Shown here: positions 11,608 through 24,678 of the stretch, in pieces | How positions within the stretch are numbered: position 1 is the stretch's first letter | Layout: each line of letters begins with the position of its first letter | Source: Lepidodermella squamata | Lineage: Eukaryota > Gastrotricha | NCBI GenBank assembly: GCA_047495785.1 | Contig: JBLDXI010000042.1 | Span: 3,286,001 to 3,350,000 of the forward strand | Reading direction: 5' to 3' | Length of the DNA stretch: 64,000 bases | Notes under the pieces: model-generated | The model's database searches: none | Told to the model about the DNA's origin: nothing | The model's input: only the letters and a program-made list of their open reading frames with translations | Made by a program: the position numbers and the translations under genes

Positions 11608-11812
11608 ATATAGTTAGCATCGTTGAATACTTAACTCGGATTTACGGCTGTTTGCGTCAGTTTGAAAGTGTGTGGTGACAAGTAAAAATTCATATGTTTT
11701 TGCTTCTTCACTCGCGTCTAAAAACGCCGCTTTCTACTTGCCACCCATCACCTTCAACCGGATGTAAACAAGCCTTGTTATCCGAGTTATTAATCGATGC
11801 TAACTACGATAT
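11608..11812. mobile_element. MITE, copy 1 (same family as 16331-16525)
   Basis: The two ends of this roughly 205-bp segment are imperfect inverted repeats. The left end starts ATATAGTTAGCATCGTTGAA and the right end finishes with TTAATCGATGCTAACTACGATAT. The inner arms also pair around GTGACAAGTA on the left and TACTTGCCACC on the right. A second copy lies in an intron at 16331-16525, with the same terminal and internal arms. No coding capacity is present, so it must be non-autonomous. Confidence 0.7.
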
Positions 11813-12722
11813 CAGTGTGTTCCTTTCAACCTCCTCTCTCTGGTACCGTCGAACAATTGACGGGAAAAATCAAAACGGCATCAGAGCCAACACAATCGAA
11901 TATTTTTGCTTACCATGCTGTTGATGAATCAGCTGAGCATCCGGCGCCCACGTGGTGTTACACCCCTTTTCTCGTGAGCAGGCGTGAATTATATCGATGA
12001 GCAAGTGTGTTGAGTTAGAAAGGTCCTGCCCCTGATTAAGCCCCCTGTATACGCCGGATGTTGAGATGATTCAGCATGGAGATGGCATGAATTGGTTGAA
12101 AAGTCAACAAACCATGTGCTTGTTCCAAGCAAATTTTTAGCCCTAATTTGTCTAAAACACCGTTCAATGTCATAATTATCATGCGAATCGGCTTAGGGTT
12201 ATGACATAAATTTGCATTTTAGACACATTCGGGCACTTCGAAATACTTCCAGAAATGTCGGCTATGGACAATAAATTTTAACAAATTTTGGACGCTAGAT
12301 TTTCTCAACACTCGCCCTAATTAAGTGACAGACATTTGAAATTCCCGCGCTAAAAGGCCTATTCATTACTAGAAAATTGCCTAACCGACATTTTGATCTC
12401 ATTTCGTTCTCGATTAGCGTTCGCCAGACAGTTTTGGGAACATGTTATACTCACCAATGTTTAAATGTCAACAGCGTTTTTATTCATTTAAAGAAATACA
12501 ACGTTAAAATTCTATAAGTATATATTGAGAAGATAAGTTGCGGCCATTGCCGCTCATTCAGCTAGGTATATATCAGTTCATTACTTGAGATGGCAACGCA
12601 CTCATTAGTGCAATGTTTAATCAGGTCACACCGCTAATAAATTTCATAAAATGATGACAACAAGTAAAGATTTTTCCCCACCCTAATATCTGGCACCGGA
12701 ATGTTGTGAAACAACATGCTGA

Positions 12723-13620
12723 TCACGTTGAAACATCAGAACTCACAACAGCTCCCTCACATTTGAGGAAACTGTTAATAGTGATGATTGAAGGCGAAAA
12801 GCGGACAGTTTTTTTCTTGTGCGAGGGCGAAAAATAGCCGTTATCTTCATTTTGACTGTCACTATCAAGCCTTTCACGGCGTCTTTCGTTAGGCTCGGTT
12901 CCGAATGTCGTAATTGAGGTGACGGTTTTATTATCCTTCGGATAAGCGTTCGCAACATTGACTAATGAGCTCCTGAAAAAATCGAAAAAATTATTTCCAA
13001 TAATTAAGGTGGATTTTTTACTAATTTACCTTGATGAAAGACGCTTTGGCAGAGTTGCAGGGCCTTTGACTTGAACTTGAGCAAGCTTGTCGATTTGTTG
13101 ACTCAATACAGTGCTATTGAATAGGGCGAGGCCCATGTCGTAGATTGGCGGCAGTTTTGACGGGATGGCGTAGGCACTGTCCAGGTACATGAGAAGGTCA
13201 CGAATCGAGGTCATGGCCATTTTGAAATCATTCAGAGCCAAGGTCACGTTGGTTCTAGTTGTCTCACTCGAATCTTTTTCCAACTTTGCTTTAAGCTGGG
13301 AAAATTACGGAAAATTATTGGATTTTCAAGGTTTAATTAATTTTTTTTACCTTTTCAACGTGATCGGTGAGAATGATTTTGATTCCGTCGTAGAGAAATA
13401 GGCCCCTTTTCAGGCTGACAGCTTTATAAGCTGCTCGATAGACGGCCTCGAAGCAGATGGAAGATAGATTTTTCGCTAATATACTCCGAACTGCCTTATA
13501 AATGACATTTTCCCAGGGTCCGGCATTGTCGCCACTTTTGCCACTCTTCTGGCCGCCATTTCCAGCCTTCAAAATCGCGCGAAATGACGCGCTGCGAGTC
13601 ATTATTCGTTGGCCATCCAT
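12723..13620 (-). CDS. truncated cullin-3-like protein (N-terminal repeat only)
   Basis: Three exons, 13351-13620, 13030-13295 and 12723-12972 (phases 0 and 2), encode about 261 residues. Residues 35-160 or so align by eye with the first cullin repeat of CUL3. They include W-E-N-V-I-Y-K-A, the FEAVYRAAYKAV helix, LYDGIKIILTDHVEK and T-S-I-R-D-L-L-M-Y-L-D, the helix that in CUL3 contacts BTB-domain adaptors. Family cullins are near 750 residues. Here the remaining cullin repeats, the cullin-homology domain that binds RBX1 and the neddylation site are absent. The third exon has a different, polar C-terminus (TEPNERRRERLDSDSQ) with KKKTVRFSP, which fits the RVxF docking consensus for protein phosphatase 1. 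It may bind BTB adaptors without ligase activity. A decayed duplicate is the alternative, but all three exons are open and spliceable. Confidence 0.75.
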
Positions 13621-15473
13621 GATTGATGCTTATAGATGTTAGAGACGAACGAAATATATGTAACCGAAAGTTCAAATGAACGCGCAATATTTGTTAATGA
13701 TGAATATGACCTTAGACAAATGGTCACGCATGATCTACAATATAGAGCATGGTCATGAATAATAAGGAAGAATACAAAAGCATGCCATACACGTGAAAAA
13801 GTGTGTTCAAGGAGTGAATCTAATTTTAACATGCCGCGCGGATTTTTTTGCAGGCTTTACCTCATATATATGAATGAGTGCGAATTCGAAATTGTCCGTT
13901 AGGAACAAATTCTGTCGTCAAAACAAACAAATACCACTTGATATACCTACAGGTCGATATAAATGGCGATTTTCAGCTAAATCGTTGTTGTGGCCTCAAT
14001 CTCCGCCATGCATATTATATCAAATTTTGCGAGATTTAAGCCTCCTATTGAAAACTGCCGCCCCTTAATCCAGCCTAATAAATACTATAACGCACCTTTA
14101 ATTGAGTGTGCGCCTTAATTATTTTTGAGAATATAGCGCTCATTTCTGAATGCTGCAGGGCATTTTTAAGGCTATTTACGCCCATGCAGTACAATATTTA
14201 GGTTTTTAAATTTATAAATATCTTAGCAACAAAAATTGTAGCTCAAACGCGGACGAATTTAGGATGTAGAAAAAATGGTTTATGCGAAAATACTGGTTCG
14301 TGGCTTTTTTCACCTAGGTAGAGGTAGTATATAGTATTATCTATCTATTCCCTGACTAATAATTTCACGGGCAAAAATTAGATGCGAAATTATCACATCC
14401 ATGTCGTGACTCGCTATCATTAAAAACGACGTTTTTTTTACGCTCACTCACTCTCTCTCTCGTTATTCGCCCCACAAGGTGCGAGCTGGCTAATAACCTT
14501 ATACGTTGTATAGTATTATAATATTTGCAACATTAAATGCCCTCTATATTTACATTAGCGTAGGCGAGACCTAGAGTGCGAAAAATTTTCGTCATAGGTT
14601 ATTCCACGGGTTCCTACCTACGTCGATTTCCAGTGAAAATCCGGTAAAAAACAGAATGATAATTTTCAAAAATAAATCAGGCAGAAATTTGGTAATTGAT
14701 GGCAATTAATAATTGTTGACATTCCTAATGTATTTGGCTCATTAGGATGATAAACATTTTATTTCGCCTCGGGCATCAATTTATTTAGTGCCTCTGAAAT
14801 TTTTTGAGCCAACCTACTTATTGCGTCTATCAAGCTTGGCAAATTACTACCTAATTTAAAATATTTCTGGATCATTTTTAATGACATTTTTTGAAAAATT
14901 ATGGAAAACAGAAAATAGCTAAAGAATTATCCAGAAAATTTATCTATAATGGAAACAACGAATCAGTTGATGAGTGAATGATGAAATGTGTTGCTCAGAG
15001 GAAATAACAAAACGGCGCAGGATGATCTCGGCGACGTGTCTTAACGATTTTCAATCAGGCTTGACGTCGAGGCTCTCGATCACCCTGCTGATTCAATTAT
15101 AGCCGCGGATCAAGTGCCCAGACAATTAAACTCAGCACGGATAAGCTCTGATTAATATTAACGAACGGACAATAATCCCCGCTTTCGAATCGATTTTTTT
15201 ATTATAGAGCCGCTAAATGCCGATATGGTTTTGTTTTTCGCTATATAATTTAATATTAATAAGTGTTTCCAAGTTGTTTTGAACAGAGAACAAATTTCCC
15301 ACAATCAAACATTTTTCGAGTTTTTTTCGAATAATAATAATCAAACTGTTGAGTTCGCATTTTTTCAAATAAATCGGAAATAAATTGTCGCAGTAAAATC
15401 ACCGAAAGATCAGCTCAAACTGTCAGTTTATTTTTTGTTGTTGTCAACGTAAAACCTATTATGGTAAATATCT
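13621..15473. other. intergenic, no supported gene
   Basis: This is the AT-rich spacer between the cullin-like gene and the 3' end of the first MIF4G-repeat gene. A TTTATT near 15429 would read AATAAA on the - strand, about 40 bp past that gene's stop, and is a plausible poly(A) signal. Short CT-rich and AT-rich stretches are present (for example 14445-14462). I see no coding exon, RNA gene or mobile element. Confidence 0.5.
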
Positions 15474-18400
15474 TCACGCGGCGATGACTTGCTCCTTGTT
15501 TTCGTCGTTGAAATTGCTGCTAGCCGCTGCCAGGTCTGCTAGAAGGGAAATATCGTCGTTCGGCGTATCGATCGAAACAGTTGACGACGAGTTGCTTCGA
15601 CTGTCCGACTGGTGGTTGCTTTTCGCAAATCTATGATTGCCAATCGTCAGGCTGCTGAATGACTCGGCAATTGACGACGAGCCGCCGCCGCCTTCAACTT
15701 TTCGGTTTCCGATGTTGACGAAAACCGCTGATCTGTTTTGTTGATCGACGAGTGGCTGCTTGGCGTTGTTTTCGGATGATTCTGAAATTTCGTCGACTTT
15801 TTTAACGACCAGTGACGGGACTTGGACAGATTGGCTACGCATCGGTCCGCTTGGCGGTAGTCCCAAATTGGCGCCGGCGTATGAACCTTGACGGTTGGCG
15901 AAAGAGAAATGGTCCTTCGATTCACCTTAGTAAAAGGAAAAGCGAAATAATTCAAACTCAAGGCACATATAATGTCCCATAAATTTGCCTATAAATCAAT
16001 CGATAGTTCCATAAATCAATTTATCAAATTTTGGCTGAGGCGAAGCAGCCGAACATTTTTAGCGAGAAAATCACAAATTTGAATGCGAACTAGGAAAACG
16101 ACAGTTTCGGAAGTTTTAGGAATTTTTCGCCAAGTTCATTAAAATGCAAAAATGCCGTCCAAATCGTTGACCGAACCAAACCGAACATTTCGTTCGGCCA
16201 GGATTAAAATATATCGACGTTGCAAAAAAACCCTAAAAATGCGTTAGACGAAGTTGGCCGAACATTTTTGAGAAAGATGAAATAGTTCGGCCAAGTTTGA
16301 CCACGCCCGAAAATGTTTGACCACATCTCAATATCGTTAGCAACGTTGAATAACTCGGATTTAGGCATGTTTACATGTGTTTCAAGGTTAGAGGTGACAA
16401 CTAAAAAGTCTCTTGTTTTGCCTCTTCGTTCATGTTAAAAAACTCTACTATTTACTTGTCACCCCTCACCTTGAAACGGATGTAAACAAGCCTAAATCCG
16501 AGTTATTCAACGTCGCTAACGATATGTTCGCCCAAGTTCGACCAGGCCAAACGTGTTCCGACTAGGTTCGGCCAAACAAAATTATCTTCGACTATAGGTT
16601 CGACTAACCCGAGCCGATAGATTCAAACAGGCCAAAACAGCTTCGGCTAGGTTCCAACAAGCTAAAAAAGCTTCGACTAGGTTCGACCAAGCTGAAACAG
16701 GTTCGACTAGGTTTGACTAACCGGTGCCGATACTGGGGCCGCAAATTCGAAAACTCTAAAACTTAGCTTTGAACTTGGAACTTGAAAAACCATATTTTAG
16801 GGAAATCTAGAACTGGAGCCTTAAACTGAGTGCTGGAACCCGAAATTTAGGATGTGTCCCAGACAATCTCATCTTATATCTAATTCTGAATAATAAAATT
16901 GAGATCATTTGAGGGCTTTTCTATCCCCGCAATTTCGCATTTGAGCTGGGAAAGTTAGCACCAACTTTCGCTTTATCGGAACTCCAATTTTTAGCTCAAT
17001 TCTAGCGCTACTAGGAAATGTCTTGTAAATTGAGCCCCGCAGCCCTTGTCATTTCGAAATTATATATCTTACCAAAGGAAAAATGTTGTCTTACCTTTAA
17101 GTTGGCTTCGCTGGGTGAAAACAGGAGCGTTGGGCTGCAATTTGCTGTTCTGTTGCTGCCACGAGCCGTTCGACATTTGCTGGAAAAACGACTGGTAAGT
17201 CGCGCGATTGGCCACCTGTTGCTGGCGGAAATTGTTGAAATTAATCGTGGTGCCCGACGCGAGTTGCATCGAACTCTGGCTCTGCGTTGTAGTCGCACTG
17301 GTCCCAGTTAACCCAGCCGTTGAATTTGAGTTGATCACCTGAAGAGCGGGCCACATTTTGTGAAAAGCCGCCAAATGAGCTCCAGTCACCTGATGGTTAT
17401 TGCCAGCCATCAGCGATGCGAACGGGTTTTGAAGCATTTGAGGCGGAACCGCGGATTGCGGCAAACGATTCTGCGCGACCAGTGGGACCTTTTGCTGGTG
17501 GTTCTTATTCTCACCCAGCGACATGATCAATTGATGAATATTCGACGGGGAAGGCGTGGGAGAGGGCGGCGGAGGTGGAGGCGCTTGATTTTTATTGGAA
17601 AGGTTAGGATGCTGGGCGCCAGGAACCATAAGATGGGCAGGCGGCTGATCCCAACGAGTCGGCTTCCTAGGCCTTGGAGCCGCTTCTGGTAGTTTAACCT
17701 GAACCGGGCCAGCTGGAACCGGCGACTTATTCGACCCAGTTTTCACGGACGAAACGCCATTCGAGTACAAAATGGTTGTAGTCCCGCTCGGGGATCCGCT
17801 AACATGGTGCCTTTTAGTCGATAAAGCCAGCCTGTGACTTTCCTGGATGTTTAGCAGAAGCAATTCGATGAGCGGAGCTTTGTCGTATTCAGCGCTGATG
17901 AGATCACGAATTTGGCGAACGATGTTGGAATATTCATGAGCTGATCGGGCCAAAAGGTCAGACGACAAGCTGTTGAGAAGCAATTCGAGTTGCTGCTTGG
18001 AATCGATTGGTTCCAGCTTCATAGGCTGCCATCCATTCTAAAATTTGCCATAAAAAAGTAAAAATAATTCAATTAATAATAAATAAATTATTTCATTTCT
18101 TCTTAATTAATCAATTTTTTAGATTTTTTTATGAATTGATTTTAACCTTTTTCGCCTGAAGGATTAAGCTGGCCAAAGTTTTCATGCGCTGCGAGAACGA
18201 AGCCGATTGAGCAATATCGGTGAGTTCTTCGCAGAAATTAGCCCACCATTCAATCATAGCCTTGGCGAGAACCTGGACTTCAAACTCGCGTCCGATACGG
18301 TTCAGCAGTTCCGCTAAGCATTCAAGCGCATCTTCGGTTTTCCGCGCTAACAATGAATCTGTCAGCGACAGCAGAAACGTGAAGTTGATATGCTTCATGT

Positions 18401-21133
18401 CGAACAGTTTGGCGACCAGTCTAATTAATCATAATTAAAATTAATTAAGCCCTTCATGCCTGGGATTAGTCCCATCACCTGATGCAAGCGATGTTCTTTC
18501 GCTTGAGCAAATTTTCTAGTTGCCCTATTTCTTGAGGCAGGTAGGCGTTTTTGTTCGCCTAGGAAGACAAGCAATTTAGAAAATTTCCACGAAAATTCAG
18601 GGACAAACCAGATCTTTCGATGACTGCAAAAGCTTGGCAGTTTCGCATTTGGCGCTCAGGTACTTCAAACAAGCTTTCTGAAGCTCAAGAGTGAAATTCT
18701 TACCAACCCCGTAATCTTGGCGGTAAAATGCAATGCAAAGCTTAGCAGCATCTTCAAGCGACTGCTCGTTGCTATCGATTTGCAGAAAAATCTGTAAAAA
18801 ATCAGAAAAATTACAGAAAAATTAGCAAAATAATTTTATACCTTAGCCAAAATAATTTCAACAGCTTCGGTAAAAAATGGTATCGAAATCGCCTGCAATT
18901 TCGGCTTGAAAAGGCGGGCAGTTGATTCAATGTTGGCTGTATTGATTTGTGAGATCAAATCGATGAGAGATCGGAATTCAGCGTCCTCTGTCATATTGAC
19001 CGGCTTTGGAAGGGAAATTTGGGCAATTGAAACAGGCGTAGGAGGTTTCCTAACAGGTTCCTCAATTGGGACAGGCTTAGGCGAAGTTCGAATTGAAATC
19101 GTCTGGCCAGCTAGAGTAATGGTCTCATTAGGCTTCCGATTCCAGCCACCCTTCTGAAATTCAAAAAATCACGAGAAATTTAAAATTTCGAAAATTTCAA
19201 TTTTTCAAACCTTTCTGACTTCGGTTAAAAATTGGAGAATTTCTCGCTCTTTTTCAGCGCTAACAAGGCGTCGATTTGGCGCCGCTTTCGTCAAGCGTTC
19301 AGCGCAGCTTTCCCAGAAAGCAACCTCCAATCCATTCAATTTGGCGATGCCGTAGTCAATCAAGCGATCGACGTTCTTCATCACCTCGTAAGTGAACAAA
19401 TACGACAGATCGCGTTCAGGCTTCGCCAGTTCGTTGACGTAGTGCTTGAAAACGTGCGATTGAAGCAGGCCGAGGCGGCACAGCTCGTTCGATAGGCGGA
19501 AACTCGAGCAGAATTCAACGACGTGATCGACAGTTTCGAGGCGGTGAATTTGCATAGCGCTCTGAACGACGGCCTTACGCAGGGTGACTGGTGGTAGGGT
19601 CTTAGTTAAATGGTCCAAAAGCAGCATGTAGCTGGCAAAGGTTCGCGCATCAGCATTCAGCATCTAAAAAATCAAAAATTTAATCAAAAAATGATTGAAA
19701 ATTTGAGTTTTCAACCTCGTTCAGCATTTCATCGATAGCTCCAACAAAGGCGTCCTTTGAGGAGTTGCAGTAGCCTTCCAACAGCCTTTGGATGCTCGAG
19801 GCGTGTGTTACGAAGCTATCGGGATGGCGGCCCAAATTTCGTAGGGCCAGGCGAATTTCTGAGATTTGCCCAGTGTTTCCGAACATTGGAACGTGCGTGT
19901 AGTTATCCTGCTCGGCACAATCAGGCAGTGGGGTCGTGTGATTCTTGGCTGGCGACGGGCCTTTGGTTGAAATTTTAACGATGGCTGGGTCGTCAATGGG
20001 CGAGATGAGTTCACGCCTCGGGCAATCACGTGTCCTCTAAATGAAACAATATTTAAAATTTAAAAATTCAAATAAATACTTCAGAGTTTTTTAAAAATTT
20101 CCTAAATTTTCCAGAAATTAAAATCTAGCATTCAGAAAAAGCTAGGAATTTTAAGGTTTATAATGGTCTGTTAGCCCAAGCCGAAAAATTATTAGACACC
20201 GCGATCCCGTGATAAGACTCTTCCAAAAATAACCTTCCAATTCCTTGGATTATTTTAGATTTTTTTAGTTATTTTTAGCTCAAGACAATAATAAGCGAAC
20301 ACCTTGTACGTTATTGTACTAGAATTCCTTACCTTTTTAATGAGTTCAACGAGCTTAGTAGCGTTGCTGAGCAGGTTTGCATTGGTGACAATGCCTTTAC
20401 GACACGCCTCGCCGAGCACCGTCTCGCATTCCGCCCAAAATTCAGCATCGAATGAATAATCAATGTGAGGCGAGCTCGAGTTGTTATCCAACAGCCATTC
20501 GACGTTGGCGAGAATTTCGTAGAGAAACGCGATTCCGACCTCGCCTCGACGCAGGTTTGCAAACATTTTCGCGAAAAATTTGTAATAACCCCGTTGGATC
20601 AAATTCAGCCGGTAAAGCTCATTGATCAATCTGGAACATTATTAAAAAATATAAAAAAATATACCTTAATTTTTTTAAAATTTACGGTAATTTTCGGCGA
20701 AATTTCGCAACATCTTCAATTGTTTCAGCCTCAGGGTGTTTCATACAATAACCTGAAATCGCTTGCGAGATTGGAAAAATTTGACCATTTTCCAGACGGA
20801 TTGAAGCCTAATTTTCGAAATTTTAAATTAAAAACAAATTGAAGCCAATTTTTTTACATTTTTGATTTGATCAAAGAGTCGAATGTAGCGAGGCACGATG
20901 TCTGGATTCGTGTTGAAAGCCCGCTGTAAAATTTCCTCGACACTTGCGACGAAGAGGCGCTTTGGCATAGAGCCGAGGAGCTTGTAAATTTCACCGGCCA
21001 TAGCATGGCAGCGATTCGGCGAAACGGCATCGACGTAGCTGTCGACCAGTGAGCACAACTTGTTGTAGTCGCGCCGCTGAATCGGATTCATGGCTTCAAC
21101 AGGCGACGAATAACAGCCAGACATGGTTTGCAT
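15474..21133 (-). CDS. triple MIF4G-like (eIF4G-type HEAT) repeat protein A
   Basis: My model has eleven exons: 20858-21133, 20686-20807, 20333-20630, 19716-20036, 19211-19663, 18842-19153, 18609-18791, 18479-18558, 18147-18420, 17095-18037 and 15474-15925. All phases are consistent and give 1237 residues. Three helical repeats occupy roughly residues 1-230, 260-490 and 530-773. Each has the MIF4G second-half signature (for example LINELYRL and RLVAKLFDM), and the third has A-L-E-C-L-A-E-L-L-x2-I-G and E-W-W-A-N-F near residue 740. A K/N-G-(G)-W motif follows repeats II and III, like the G-x-x-W after the eIF4G domain. The C-terminal 460 residues are low-complexity (APPPPPPSPTPSPS, Q/N/S-rich). 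eIF4G, PAIP1 and UPF2 use such domains to bind eIF4A or other RNA factors, so a role in mRNA translation or decay is inferred. Paralogues lie at 45.0, 52.9 and 62.3 kb. Confidence 0.8.
16331..16525. mobile_element. MITE, copy 2, inside an intron of MIF4G gene A
   Basis: A roughly 195-bp foldback. The left end is ATATCGTTAGCAACGTTGAA and the right end is its complement, with AACGTCGCTAACGATAT. Internal arms pair around CTCGGATTTAGGCATGTTTA and TGTAAACAAGCCTAAATCCG. It is clearly the same family as 11608-11812 but its arms are closer to perfect, so this copy is probably younger. It sits in the 1.17-kb last intron (15926-17094) of the host gene. Confidence 0.8.
16540..16735. repeat. degenerate tandem repeat, GGTTCGACTAGG-like
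   Basis: Imperfect head-to-tail units of the type GGTTCGACTAGGTTCGACCA with CAAGCTGAAACAG spacers follow directly after the intronic MITE. Related GGCCGAAC and TTCGGCCA words occur before it (16080-16300). They help explain why this intron is about twenty times longer than most others in the gene. Confidence 0.55.
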
Positions 21134-22414
21134 TAAAAAATTGTTGTAACTGTAGCCTTTTGTTGTTTTTTTTGGATAAAAGAATCTTGAAAAAAACAAG
21201 GGTTGAAATGAAATAAAATTTGTAATTATTTTTGAATTTTTCGATGAATCGAGATGAAAATCTAGCGAAAAGGAAATAAAAGTGAAACAAGACAGAGAGG
21301 ATTTTCGAATTTAGCGCGTGTGTTCAATGAAAAACGCGCGCTTTTTGGCAACAGCAGCAGCGGCTCGTGTAACAGCTTGGAAAACACGGCTTTCTTCAAT
21401 GAATGGATATTGTGTTGCAGATATGAATAGTATACGGCAGACGGGCCTCAGCTTGCGATTTCTTGCTTCATTCGATGTGATATTTCAAGAGTCAGACATT
21501 AAACCTGCGACAACTAGGTTATTCGATAATTTGAAAAATGACAGGGCAACAGGATCGAATAAAAAGTAACTCCTATGAACTTATGATCCGGAAATGACCT
21601 TTCAATATTTTTAGGGACATGAGTTCATTCCGACACATAAAAGCTAGAAATTTTCGTCATTTTTTTGCTGTCACATCTCGAGCATATAAGTGAGTGATCA
21701 AACGCTAACACAAGTGATATATATGAGCATTGATACCTCAAATTTCGCCTTCATTCTCGGTGCGATAACGTTGAGTACATGATTTTCTGTTGCCTTCAAT
21801 GTGCTTGCTTTTGCTACATCTTTAGAATTAATAACTTTGGCACTGAGTAAACAAAGCGTGCGAAACATAATTTTATAAAACACCCTCCAAATTTGCCCTA
21901 ATTATTAGCGGAAGTCTCAATTACATAAGCGTCCGCTTTTTTTGTCAGTTGTCATCGGGACAATAAACGTGATTAATTGAATCCATAACCTAAATCGCCT
22001 TCACCGTACACACGGACAAACCTATTAAATTCTTTGTTTTCTCACTGCGCACCTGAGCTTGGTTAAAGTTAACCTAATTGAATGTTGGCAATAATTGGTT
22101 TGATTGAAAACGCGAGGAGCTTTTGTGTAGAATTTCGAGGTAGTTTGTTTTCCGGGCTATGCTATGCCATCAGAAATAACTGACAGTTACAGCCATAAAT
22201 AACCTGGTTATGTCTATTTGCCCTAGGCCCTATTAAATAGCTATTATTAAATCAGATCCAACAACTTTGCCCAGATCCTAATAAAGGCAAAATAAAGGGA
22301 GAAGCTAAATAACGACCTTATGTCTTTTAATTGAGGTCTGGGCGAAACCGGCAAAACACGCGCTAACTCTTGCAACCTCCTCGTGTATTACTAAAAATAG
22401 CATATGGACTAGGA

Positions 22415-22612
22415 GCTAGGGTATGTTTTTTTATTCACCCCGGAATTTCGGGAAGCTCAGGTGTAGGCACGGGATAACAGATTTTTCGATGTACACACCA
22501 GAGGTTTTCGGGCAATGAAGTCTTCTACATAGCTCCACATTTTCATTTCAAGATGAGCTTCAGAAGTGGGCGACCCGAAAATTCGGGGTGAATAAAAAAA
22601 CACACCCCTAGG
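22415..22612. mobile_element. MITE-like foldback with a 35-bp terminal inverted repeat
   Basis: The left end begins CTAGGGTATGTTTTTTTATT and continues with CACCCCGGAATTTCGGG. The right end is the reverse complement of nearly the same words: CCCGAAAATTCGGGGTG then AATAAAAAAACACACCCCTA. The total is about 198 bp. There is no ORF and no clear target duplication. Confidence 0.65.
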
Positions 22613-22980
22613 TTATTTCTTTTTCATTTTTACGAAATTCTTCTCAAACATACTTGGAGTAGAATGTCGAAATGTCCCGCGAATTCAGTTTCGTCACATG
22701 AATTTAATTAAACATGTTAGCGTTAATTTCATGCCCGTTAATTATATATAAAAAAACTTGAAACCAATTTAATTCATGGGCGTGATTTAAGGGCTTCTTA
22801 ATTGGGCGAAAAATGTATTACGAGCGTGGTAAAAATGGTAAATGAGCGTGCATCAACTCAGAACCATCTTATTCCGATTCATCCACAATAAATAGGTCAA
22901 CAATTATCATTCGCCATTGAAATCATCATTCTAATTATAGGAGGAGCAGGGAGGCATAAGGGAGGCAATACGTATTAAAA

Positions 22981-23430
22981 CTACCTGAAATTCCTTTCGT
23001 TTCACTTTTCACTCGATGTCAGGCACTAATAATAACTATAGTTGGGCGGGCACTCTTTGAGGACAGAAGTTCAACGCCTGGGGGAAGCCAGCAATGAATC
23101 AAATCAAAGTTGGTTGTAATTACCCAACTTCGATAAATTATTTTGGGTTTTTTCGCTGTACATGCTCGCGCAGCGAACGACTTCTCTATCCGGGAAGGGT
23201 TAATTCGGTTGTTTACAAGCTCGAAATTACGCATCGATTATGAATATCTCTTGATGTGAAAGTTTGAAATGAGGAAGGATGAATAGCAACTTCAACGGCA
23301 AACTCACTGTGAGAATTCAACGTTGATTCCAAAACCGGATAATCTCCATTAGGCAGTTGCCTTGAGGCCCGGTGAATGTTCCCGGTGATACTTATTCTGC
23401 GCTGCAATGGCAAAGGGAGAGACAAAAGCT
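22981..23430. repeat. direct repeat, copy 1 (partner 24679-25110)
   Basis: It shares long stretches with the partner 1.7 kb downstream in the same orientation: TACCTGAAATTC near the start, TCAGGCACTAATAATAACT, GGGCGGGCACT, ATGAATCAAATCAAAGTTGG and GAATTCAACGTTGAT. The spacing is similar but small indels are frequent. No consistent reading frame is conserved between the copies, so it looks non-coding. Confidence 0.65.
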
Positions 23431-24678
23431 CTCAGCAATTCCGGATCCCCTTAGTTTTGTGCTATCTATAAACTCACGCCAGGGCAATGAGACATATATT
23501 TTGACCGCAATATAGCCTGGATTCACGCAGAATAACCAGCTCATATTGGCCATATCTATCAAGAAATGGACATTCGAAGATCGCATTTTACGACTTGTGA
23601 CTACGGAGTTACCTATATATTTCCGGTATAATAATAATGGATTGTCTTTAGAATTGTCAAAACCCGTCCGAATCAATGAAGCTGAACAAAGCTCCGCAAA
23701 ATAAAGAAAAACAACTTTCTCATCCCTAATCCCAATAGAAACTGTTGTCCGAAATTAGGAAGCTGTAGCATAGCATTAAGCTCATAAATTTGACCTTTTA
23801 CCACGATGCACTGTTTTTAGAATGAAGCAATTCCTAATATCACAGTGAAACATTTTTGGCGATCGTCGACATTTCCTACCGGCTGACGGACAATAGGGCT
23901 GCCGAATCGCAGATTTTCTCTGAGTTCCAACTCCGAGGGAAGTGTTTTATTTTCACGTGGCAATTAGCTGCTCCGCTTGCTTGCTTATAATCAACCGCAG
24001 TCATTAAATAGCTCACCAATTAATTGGGGGTATTTGTAATTTTCATCATGTGTCATTTCGCATGGTGATGAGGGGGAGAAGACCAGTGAGGACAATGAGT
24101 TAAATTTAATTTGGTCATGTTGCAGGCGAGGCCCAAGATATTGAGGTTTTGGTCAGAAAAATACTTGAAAATAGTCGTTGATATCGCGAACTTGTAGCCA
24201 ATTCGATGTCTATGCGTTGCGTGATTTCGGGTGAAAATCGACGGTAACCATTAACACAGGTTTAATTCTAGTTGTAAGGTTCAATGCCTTTTCACTCAGA
24301 TATGTAAAGCGATGTACTTGAACATACGATTTAGCGAGGTAACCTCTTAACTTACGAGGCCTAATCAAGCTACAACAGATAGCTAGGAACTCAAAAATTT
24401 ACTACGACACGAATGATTTGAGTTGTCACACTCGGTGGACCGTAAAAAGAATCGCTGAGGGAAATTAACTGGAAAATGAGTGAGCTCATCATTTCTCCTG
24501 AAAGTATCCCGACCGTGTCGGTGGTGCAAATCATCACTTCTGGAAGTTGGTAGAACCAATAATAGAGCTAATACTACAAAACGTCCTCGAATGGGAATAC
24601 AAAGCTCTTGGCATTTCACAGTTCATAACGCGCTTGCTTGCTAAAGATAGATCTGAAGGAAATCTAGGAGTTATTACG

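Larger units (their letters stand above)
10880..12722. other. intergenic with repeats, no supported gene
   Basis: This gap lies between the four-cysteine gene and the convergent cullin-like gene. It holds a GT/GC microsatellite near 11430 and a MITE copy at 11608-11812, both listed separately. Open frames near 11013 and 11694 overlap these repeats or have no protein-like features. I see no RNA gene. Confidence 0.5.

Noticed and set aside
17018-17692. + strand frames opposite the tail of MIF4G gene A
   Set aside because: They are antisense to a low-complexity coding exon and lack motifs.
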